The translations under genes and the position numbers were made by a program. Of a stretch of DNA of 5,180 nucleotides, positions 1 through 4,222 are shown piece by piece; position 1 is the stretch's first letter, and every line of letters starts with the position of its first letter. A model generated the notes under the pieces. It did not search any database. It worked only from the letters and a program-made list of their open reading frames with translations, and was not told the origin of the DNA. This DNA is from Bacilli bacterium (GTDB lineage: Bacteria > Bacillota_I > Bacilli_A > RFN20 > CAG-288): NCBI GenBank assembly GCA_900769965.1, contig CAAGIQ010000224.1, positions 1 to 5,180 on the forward strand, written 5' to 3'.

Positions 1-126
1 AAAGCTTTTCCTATAGGAAAAAAGTTAAAGAAATAAACAATCAAAAACTGAAAAAGTTTATAAAACCATATTTCAATGGGTTGGGGCACCTGTGGAATAA
101 TTTTCATGCGTTTCGCGTAAAAAATG
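1..126. other. Left-edge region, no gene assigned
   Basis: I cannot support a gene here. On the plus strand a frame is open from base 3 to a TAG at 132-134. It would be a lysine-rich C-terminal fragment whose stop falls inside the -35 box of the infC promoter. On the minus strand an ATG at 107-105 opens a frame that runs off the left edge (35 codons, with a Phe/Leu/Ile-rich stretch resembling a membrane segment). It has no clear ribosome binding site or promoter. Neither product resembles a family I know, and AT-rich DNA gives such frames by chance. A perfect 16-bp palindrome (TTTTCCTATAGGAAAA) lies at 6-21. It could be the end of a terminator for an upstream gene, but no T-run follows on either strand. 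Confidence 0.4.
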
Positions 127-155
127 TTGACTAGTTCTACTAAAAAGTGTATGAT
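127..155 (+). promoter_or_regulatory. Sigma-A promoter of the infC-rpmI-rplT operon
   Basis: TTGACT at 127-132 (5 of 6 to the TTGACA consensus) and TATGAT at 150-155 (5 of 6 to TATAAT) are separated by the optimal 17 bases. Transcription would begin near 162, leaving an untranslated leader of about 147 bases before infC. It is the best promoter match I found in the window, as expected for a translation operon. Direct sequence evidence is strong; the exact start site is inferred. Confidence 0.85.
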
Positions 156-256
156 TACAAAGTAAAAATAATTTTGGGAAAGTTCGAGCACCCGCTCACA
201 CCTGATTCATACGTTTGAATAGGTCGATGTCCAAGTTAAATAACTGAGGAATTATG

Positions 257-290
257 GCGGGTTAACGACGAGTTACCCGCTTTTATTTAT
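257..290 (+). terminator. Attenuator terminator in the infC leader
   Basis: GCGGG (257-261) and TAAC (263-266) pair with GTTA (272-275) and CCCGC (276-280), with one bulged T at 262 and a GACGA loop. The stem is followed by TTTTATTTAT. Lying between promoter and start codon, it can only act as conditional termination, which supports regulation of the operon by attenuation. Confidence 0.8.
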
Positions 291-293
291 TAT

Positions 294-301
294 AAGGAGG
301 A
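294..301 (+). promoter_or_regulatory. Ribosome binding site fixing the infC ATC start
   Basis: AAGGAGGA at 294-301 is a near-perfect Shine-Dalgarno. Its GGAGG core ends at 300, eight bases before ATC at 309. No in-frame ATG, GTG or TTG occurs between this site and ATG 426. The site therefore decides for the non-canonical ATC start. Confidence 0.85.
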
Positions 302-308
302 CACGCTT

Positions 309-860
309 ATCTACCCGCAAGATCAAAGACCACTTCCAAAAAAAGGTCCAAAAGAATTAGTAAATGAAGACATCCCATTTTCACAAGTACTTGTTATCGG
401 TGCTGATGGACAAAAGATCGGTGTCATGTCTAAACGCGAAGGCTTAAAGTTAGCTGATGAACAAAATCTCGATTTGTTCTGCATCGCTCCAAACGGAAAG
501 CCACCAGTGTGTAAGATCATGAACTATTCCAAGTTCAAATTCGACAAGAAGAAACAAGAACGTGAAAATAGAGCTAAACAAGCTCGACCAGACTTGATTA
601 AAGAGATTAAAATCACCCCAGTTACAAGTCAACACGACATTGAAACTAAGGTCAATCAATCAGTCAAGCTTCTCGCTAAAGGTTGGAGACTCAAATTGAC
701 AGTTTTCTTGAAAGGAAGAATGATCACAAGAGCCGATTCCGCTGCTGAAGCCCTTAACACGATGATCGAATTACTAAAGAACGATGGTGTAGTTGATAAG
801 CAACCAACACTCGAAGGCAGACAATACTTCTGCTATATGTCGCCAATCAAAAAGAAATAG
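309..860 (+). CDS. infC: Translation initiation factor IF-3
   Basis: IF-3 binds the 30S subunit, keeps it apart from 50S and checks start codon and initiator tRNA pairing. The 183-residue reading, starting at ATC, has the full two-domain form. The N-domain shows LVNEDIPFSQVLVIGADG and a GVMSKREGLKLA helix near residues 38-49. PNGKPPVCKIMNYSKFKF follows before a lysine/arginine-rich linker helix. The C-domain carries LTVFLKGRMITR and ends in EGRQYFCYMSPIKKK. Starting at the first ATG (426, residue 40) would remove the conserved N-terminal strand and leave the strong ribosome binding site 125 bases upstream. An AUU/AUC/AUA start is characteristic of infC and lets IF-3 repress its own translation (shown in E. 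coli). The TAG stop overlaps the rpmI ribosome binding site. It is the first gene of the operon and is co-transcribed with the two 50S protein genes. Identity is secure; the start codon is very likely. Confidence 0.97.
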   Translation: MYPQDQRPLPKKGPKELVNEDIPFSQVLVIGADGQKIGVMSKREGLKLADEQNLDLFCIAPNGKPPVCKIMNYSKFKFDKKKQERENRAKQARPDLIKEIKITPVTSQHDIETKVNQSVKLLAKGWRLKLTVFLKGRMITRADSAAEALNTMIELLKNDGVVDKQPTLEGRQYFCYMSPIKKK

Positions 861-871
861 GAGGAAAAACA

Positions 872-1072
872 ATGTCTAAAGTAAAAATGAAGACAAAACG
901 CGCCGTTGCCAAGCGTTTCACAGTCACAGGTTCTGGCAAAATTAAAAGAGGAAATCAAAATACTTCTCACTTAGCTTTATCTAAGTCCCAAAAGAGAAAG
1001 AGACACTTAAGAAAAGCTAGTTTGATGAGTGCAGCTGATACCAGACGTTTAAATCGTCTTATCGCTAGATAA
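872..1072 (+). CDS. rpmI: 50S ribosomal protein L35
   Basis: Small basic protein of the large ribosomal subunit. The 66-residue length is normal for the family. The sequence shows the usual MSKVKMKTKRAVAKRF start, the TGSGKIKRGN segment, the S-H-L-A-L-S-K-S-Q-K-R-K-R-H-L-R-K run and an arginine-rich end. The ATG is preceded by AGGAGG at 859-864 with a seven-base spacer. That site overlaps the infC stop codon, which suggests coupled translation. It lies 11 bases after infC and 16 bases before rplT, in the standard gene order. Expression should follow the leader attenuator. Nothing is unusual in it. Confidence 0.97.
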   Translation: MSKVKMKTKRAVAKRFTVTGSGKIKRGNQNTSHLALSKSQKRKRHLRKASLMSAADTRRLNRLIAR

Positions 1073-1088
1073 TTAGGAGGAAAGAATA

Positions 1089-1445
1089 ATGAGAGTTAAA
1101 GGTGGAACAATTACACACGCTAGAAGAAAGAAAGTTTTAAAATTTGCTAGTGGTTTCTTCGGTTCAAAACATCGTTTATTCCGTACTGCTAACGAAGCTA
1201 GAATCAAGGCCTTAGCTTATTCCTACGTCGGTAGAAGATTGATCAAACGTGATTACAGAAAATTATGGATCACCAGAATCAACGCTGCTTGCCACAAGGA
1301 AGATATTTCCTATTCAAGATTCATGAATGGTTTAAAGAAAGCTAACATCAATCTCAACAGAAAGATGCTTTCCGAAATCGCCATTTCCGATGAAAAAGCT
1401 TTTGCTGATTTAGTTGCAAAAGCCAAAGCTGCTTTAGCTAACTAA
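1089..1445 (+). CDS. rplT: 50S ribosomal protein L20
   Basis: L20 binds 23S rRNA early in 50S assembly. In bacteria with this operon it is also the translational or transcriptional repressor acting on the infC leader. The 118-residue product matches the family in length and throughout: MRVKGGTITHARRKKVLKF at the start, then FFGSKHRLFRTANEA, the YRKLWITRINAA helix, and SYSRFMNGLKKANI before a lysine/alanine-rich end. The long basic N-terminal extension is the rRNA-binding part. AGGAGG lies eight bases before the ATG. It is the last gene of the operon, closed by a terminator 19 bases after its stop. A regulatory role here is inferred from the leader structure and family knowledge. Confidence 0.98.
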   Translation: MRVKGGTITHARRKKVLKFASGFFGSKHRLFRTANEARIKALAYSYVGRRLIKRDYRKLWITRINAACHKEDISYSRFMNGLKKANINLNRKMLSEIAISDEKAFADLVAKAKAALAN

Positions 1446-1464
1446 TTACACATCGTTCTATTTG

Positions 1465-1490
1465 AGCCATCGAAAGATGGCTTTTTTGTT
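1465..1490 (+). terminator. Terminator of the infC-rpmI-rplT operon
   Basis: A seven-bp stem (AGCCATC with GATGGCT) with a GAAA tetraloop is followed by a run of T residues (1482-1487, then GTT). It lies 19 bases after the rplT stop and separates the translation operon from the downstream lipoprotein gene. Confidence 0.93.
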
Positions 1491-1528
1491 TCTAAAAATG
1501 TATCATATTATGGTTGAGGTATCAAAAG

Positions 1529-2824
1529 ATGAAATGTAAAAAATTATTTGCTTTATCTATATCGTTAATATCCTTAGGTTTAAATTCATGCACTAACCCT
1601 ATCGATATTCTTTTTCCTTCTAGTTCCACTCCTTCCTCTTCTCTATCTCCATCTTCTTCTCATAGCGAAGAATCACATTTAACTTCTAGTTCAACTCCAA
1701 CCACTTCTCTATCCCCATCTTCTTCTCATAGCGAAGAATCACATTTAACTTCTAGTGAGTTAAACTACGATGGAATCGAATTTCACTTCTTAACTTTAGG
1801 TAATTACAAAGCTGGAGACTCAACTTTAATAAAGTCAGGTGATGTAGAAATACTTATAGATGCCGGAAGTAGCACTTCTTCAATTGATACTTTGAAAGAA
1901 CACATAAATTCCTACTGCAGCGATGGAAAACTAGAATATGTCATAGCTACCCACGCTCATGAAGATCATATAGCCGCTTTCACATCAACATCCTCAAAAA
2001 AAGGAATATTCGAGTCATATGAAATCGGGACCATCATCGACTATGCCCTCACCGATAAAACAACTCAAATAAAAACTAAATATGAGGAATACCGTCAAAA
2101 AGCAGTCGAAAAAGGAGCTATTCATCACGATGCTTCTTATTACTTTACTAATGAAGTTGCAAACGAATTTAACTCCATTAAAATAAGTGAAACCATAACG
2201 ATGGATATCCTTTATAACAAATATTATTTCGAGCGTTCTCAAGATGAAAACAACTACTCCGTCTGCATTATGATTAATCAAGGAGATAATCACTTCTTAC
2301 TTACTGGAGATTTAGAAAAAGACGGTGAAGAAGAGATGGTTAAATACTACTCTTCTAGAAATGGACTTCCGCATGTAAAACTATTTAAAGGCGGTCATCA
2401 CGGATCTAACACTAGTTCAAACGAATCGTTATTAAGCATAATCACTCCAGAAGTTTGCGCAGTCTGTTGCTGTGCTGGAACTAACGAATATACTCCAAAC
2501 ACCCTTAACCAATTCCCAACTCAAGCTTTCATCGATAGGATTGCTAAATATACAACTAATGTATTTGTAACCTCTCGAGCGAAATACGACGAAGATGGAA
2601 ACTCATTAAACGATTTCGAAGATTTAAACGGAATCATTTCAGTCTACTCTTCAGTCGATGAATTCTACGTCTCCTGCTCAAAATCTAATGCGATACTTAA
2701 AGATAGCGACTGGTTTAACTCGACAATAAGAAGGAGAACCAAGAAAGACGATGAAGGAGAATTAGGGGTTTGTCGAACTTGGCCGGACATCAAATCTATG
2801 TACGATGCAGTTATAACCCGTTAA
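1529..2824 (+). CDS. Surface lipoprotein, ComEC-type metallo-beta-lactamase fold
   Basis: A predicted 431-residue secreted hydrolase. Residues 1-20 form a signal peptide (KCKK, then a hydrophobic run). LNSC at 18-21 is an acceptable, not perfect, lipobox, making C21 the likely lipid-anchored residue. Residues 31-76 are a Ser/Pro/Thr linker built of a 22-residue tandem repeat. From about residue 80 the metallo-beta-lactamase fold begins: GDSTLIKSG, ILIDAG (D111), the metal motif THAHEDH (H142, H144, D146, H147), LLTGDLE (D261) and GGHHGSNTSS (H290, H291). This combination matches the C-terminal domain of the DNA-uptake protein ComEC (COG2333 type), without the ComEC membrane channel. Some ComEC domains are reported nucleases; nuclease or phosphodiesterase activity here is only inference. 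A Cys-rich strand, C310 and C313-C315, follows HHGS, and no His occurs after it. The start is ATG 1529, eight bases after GAGGT. TTG 1514, five codons upstream, lacks such a site. It sits alone between two terminators. Confidence 0.85.
   Translation: MKCKKLFALSISLISLGLNSCTNPIDILFPSSSTPSSSLSPSSSHSEESHLTSSSTPTTSLSPSSSHSEESHLTSSELNYDGIEFHFLTLGNYKAGDSTLIKSGDVEILIDAGSSTSSIDTLKEHINSYCSDGKLEYVIATHAHEDHIAAFTSTSSKKGIFESYEIGTIIDYALTDKTTQIKTKYEEYRQKAVEKGAIHHDASYYFTNEVANEFNSIKISETITMDILYNKYYFERSQDENNYSVCIMINQGDNHFLLTGDLEKDGEEEMVKYYSSRNGLPHVKLFKGGHHGSNTSSNESLLSIITPEVCAVCCCAGTNEYTPNTLNQFPTQAFIDRIAKYTTNVFVTSRAKYDEDGNSLNDFEDLNGIISVYSSVDEFYVSCSKSNAILKDSDWFNSTIRRRTKKDDEGELGVCRTWPDIKSMYDAVITR
1619..1756 (+). 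repeat. 66-bp tandem repeat encoding a Ser-rich linker
   Basis: Two 66-bp units lie at 1619-1684 and 1685-1750, with the first six bases of a third (TCTAGT) at 1751-1756. The units match at 61 of 66 positions and the last 39 or so bases are nearly identical. Each unit encodes 22 residues of the form SSSTPxxSLSPSSSHSEESHLT. Being in frame and a multiple of three, copy number can change without breaking the gene. It probably spaces the hydrolase domain away from the membrane anchor. Confidence 0.95.
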
Positions 2825-2825
2825 T

Positions 2826-2852
2826 AAGCATGATTATTTCATGCTTTTTTTT
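2826..2852 (+). terminator. Terminator of the lipoprotein gene
   Basis: An eight-bp stem (AAGCATGA with TCATGCTT, loop TTATT) runs into eight T residues (2845-2852). It begins one base after the lipoprotein stop codon. The phosphofructokinase gene downstream therefore probably needs its own promoter. Confidence 0.93.
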
Positions 2853-2861
2853 GTGCTGCAA

Positions 2862-2891
2862 GTAATGGACTATTCATCAATGTTCCATTAC
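2862..2891. promoter_or_regulatory. Inverted repeat over the pfp promoter, possible operator
   Basis: GTAATGGA (2862-2869) and TCCATTAC (2884-2891) are perfect 8-bp inverted arms separated by 14 bases, with arm centres 22 bases apart (about two helical turns). The left arm overlaps the candidate -35 box and the right arm the -10 box, so a dimeric repressor bound here would block the promoter. No known regulator is recognised from the arm sequence. Chance occurrence is possible. Confidence 0.4.
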
Positions 2892-2894
2892 AAT
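2866..2894 (+). promoter_or_regulatory. Candidate promoter of the phosphofructokinase gene
   Basis: TGGACT at 2866-2871 (4 of 6 to TTGACA) and TACAAT at 2889-2894 (5 of 6 to TATAAT) are 17 bases apart. Transcription would start near 2901, giving a short leader that still includes the AGGAG ribosome binding site at 2909-2913. The strong terminator just upstream makes a promoter necessary in this gap. Confidence 0.55.
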
Positions 2895-2921
2895 AGAATT
2901 AACAATCCAGGAGACATATTT

Positions 2922-4157
2922 ATGGAAAAACAATTAATCGGCAATCTTCTATATGGTCAATCAGGCGGGCCGTCTGCTGTCATCAACGCTTCAGCTTATG
3001 GAGTTATATCTGAAGCTAGAAAAAGAGGAGCAATAATCCCAAAGATTTTTGCTATGCACCATGGAATTCAAGGGGTGCTAAACGAAGATTTCATCAAGAT
3101 TTGCGATCAACCAGATTCCCAAATAGAACTTCTCTGCCATACACCTGGATCCGCTTTTGGATCAGTTAGATATAAACTTAAGCCATGGCAAGAAGATGAA
3201 ACAGACTACATTAGAATTCTCGAAATATTAAAAAAATATAACATCCGTTACTTCTTCTATAACGGTGGAAACGACTCGATGGATACCTGTCAAAAAATCG
3301 ATAGCTATCTTAAACATGTCGGTTATGAAGCACGTGTAATCGGTATTCCAAAAACCATCGATAACGACTTACCATTTACCGATCATACCCCAGGCTATGG
3401 TAGCGCTGCAAAATTCATCGCTAATACCTTGATGGAAATCTCTTATGATAACCTCGCCTATCCAAAAGGAAGAGTTAACATTGTTGAGATCATGGGTCGT
3501 CACGCTGGATGGTTAACTGCTTCTGGAGCTATTGCCACTCATAACGGCTTTGGTCCAGACTTAATCTACGTTCCAGAGATTCCTTTCGATGTCGAAAAGT
3601 TTAAAGAAGATGTTAAAAGAGTATATGAGAAAAAGAAGAGATGTTTAGTTGCTGTTAGCGAAGGTATCAACGATGGAAAAGGTAATTTCATCGCTTCAGT
3701 TGGAACTAAAGCCGATGCCTTTGGACACCAACAACTTGGTGGTGTCGCTTCAAGGTTGCTTCAAATAGTAACTAACGATATTAACTTACCTGGAAGAGCT
3801 ATTGAAATATCTCTTTTACAAAGATGTGCAGCTCATCTACAAAGTAAAACCGATGTTACCGAAGCTAGCGATGTCGGCTCTAACGCCGTAAAACTTGCCA
3901 TCCAAGGTCATAGCGGAGTCATGGTTACAATTCAACGTGAATCCTCTGATCCATACATCGTCACCTATGGTTGTGTACCTCTTGAGAAAGTTGCTAACGT
4001 AGAATTCAAGATGCCTCGTTCCATGATCAACGAAGAAGGTAACCACATGACTAAAGAGTTCTTGACCTATGCTTTACCTCTTATCGAAGGCGAACCTAAA
4101 TCGGTTTTTAGAGGTGGCGTTGCTCAATTAGCTCGAATTAAAACTAACGAAAATTAA
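2922..4157 (+). CDS. pfp: Phosphofructokinase, probably pyrophosphate-dependent
   Basis: A 411-residue cytoplasmic enzyme converting fructose 6-phosphate to fructose 1,6-bisphosphate in glycolysis. With pyrophosphate as donor the step is reversible. Family motifs in order are GQSGGPSAVIN (12-22) in the phosphate-donor loop, GGNDS (115-119), PKTIDND (143-149; D147 is the predicted catalytic base), MGRHAGW (191-197), VAVSEG, and a C-terminal RAIEISLLQRCAAHL segment. Two positions separate donors: ATP enzymes have Gly in GGDGS and in PGTIDND, while this protein has Asp118 and Lys144, the pattern of PPi enzymes. An Asn (N117) stands where GGD enzymes have a Mg-binding Asp. ATG 2922 was chosen for AGGAG eight bases upstream. 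An in-frame extension to ATG 2841 would start inside the preceding terminator and add an unrelated 27-residue tail. It is a single-gene unit with its own candidate promoter and terminator, convergent with thiI. Donor preference is inferred from motifs. Confidence 0.94.
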   Translation: MEKQLIGNLLYGQSGGPSAVINASAYGVISEARKRGAIIPKIFAMHHGIQGVLNEDFIKICDQPDSQIELLCHTPGSAFGSVRYKLKPWQEDETDYIRILEILKKYNIRYFFYNGGNDSMDTCQKIDSYLKHVGYEARVIGIPKTIDNDLPFTDHTPGYGSAAKFIANTLMEISYDNLAYPKGRVNIVEIMGRHAGWLTASGAIATHNGFGPDLIYVPEIPFDVEKFKEDVKRVYEKKKRCLVAVSEGINDGKGNFIASVGTKADAFGHQQLGGVASRLLQIVTNDINLPGRAIEISLLQRCAAHLQSKTDVTEASDVGSNAVKLAIQGHSGVMVTIQRESSDPYIVTYGCVPLEKVANVEFKMPRSMINEEGNHMTKEFLTYALPLIEGEPKSVFRGGVAQLARIKTNEN

Positions 4158-4162
4158 GCTTT

Positions 4163-4187
4163 AAGCGGATGAAAAATCCGCTTTTTT
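4163..4187 (+). terminator. Terminator of the phosphofructokinase gene
   Basis: AAGCGGAT (4163-4170) pairs with ATCCGCTT (4176-4183) around a GAAAA loop and is followed by T residues to 4187. It starts five bases after the stop codon and stops transcription before it enters the antisense of thiI. Confidence 0.93.
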
Positions 4188-4194
4188 CACATCT

Positions 4195-4222
4195 AAAAAG
4201 CAACCTAATTAAGTTGCTTTTA
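4195..4222 (-). terminator. Terminator of thiI, overlapping its stop codon
   Basis: Read on the minus strand, AAAAGCAAC pairs with GTTGCTTTT. The stem can extend by two more pairs around an AATT loop, and the tail continues as T residues ending in TAG. The upstream arm includes part of the thiI TAA (4222-4220), so the hairpin begins inside the gene's last codon. The stem is nearly symmetric and has a short T-run on the plus strand too. It may therefore back up the phosphofructokinase terminator seven bases away. Confidence 0.85.

Larger units (their letters stand above)
162..308 (+). ncRNA. infC operon leader, probable L20-type attenuator
   Basis: The leader carries a small hairpin (GAGC-ACCC-GCTC, 186-197), a longer hairpin (200-224: ACCT and ATTCA pair with TGAAT and AGGT, one G bulged, loop 210-215), and an intrinsic terminator (257-290) just before the infC ribosome binding site. 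ACCCGC at 190-195 can pair with GCGGGT at 257-262, the left arm of the terminator. The first hairpin plus terminator, versus a long-range antiterminator, are therefore mutually exclusive folds. Known biology: in Firmicutes such as Bacillus subtilis, free ribosomal protein L20 binds the infC leader and favours termination, giving feedback control. Position, operon and terminator fit that class (L20_leader). I could not verify the conserved L20-binding core, which mimics 23S rRNA, so the class assignment is inference. Confidence 0.65.

Noticed and set aside
6..21. 16-bp palindrome as a terminator
   Set aside because: The stem is AT-rich with only two G-C pairs on each side and no T-run follows on either strand within the window.
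1514..1528. TTG 1514 as start of the lipoprotein
   Set aside because: It overlaps the GAGGT ribosome binding site that serves ATG 1529. The shorter form gives a normal lysine-led signal peptide.
1490..1528. Promoter for the lipoprotein gene
   Set aside because: TATCAT (1501-1506) and TATTAT (1506-1511) resemble -10 boxes, but no -35 box lies at proper spacing, and the leader would be almost absent. A promoter must exist or the terminator must leak, but I cannot place it.
1619..1756. CRISPR-like or mobile repeat
   Set aside because: Units abut with no spacers and stay in frame within one gene, so this is a protein-level tandem repeat.
2015..2293. Minus-strand open frame of 92 codons inside the lipoprotein gene
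   Set aside because: It is antisense to the conserved hydrolase domain, has no ribosome binding site that I could see, and is a shadow frame.
426..2824. Mycoplasma-type genetic code (TGA as tryptophan)
   Set aside because: All tryptophan positions are TGG and no in-frame TGA appears, so nothing requires code 4. The absence of TGA stops is only weakly informative with six genes.
2841..2921. Upstream ATG extension of the phosphofructokinase
   Set aside because: ATG 2841 lies in the terminator stem, and the 27 extra residues do not match the family. ATG 2922 has a proper ribosome binding site.
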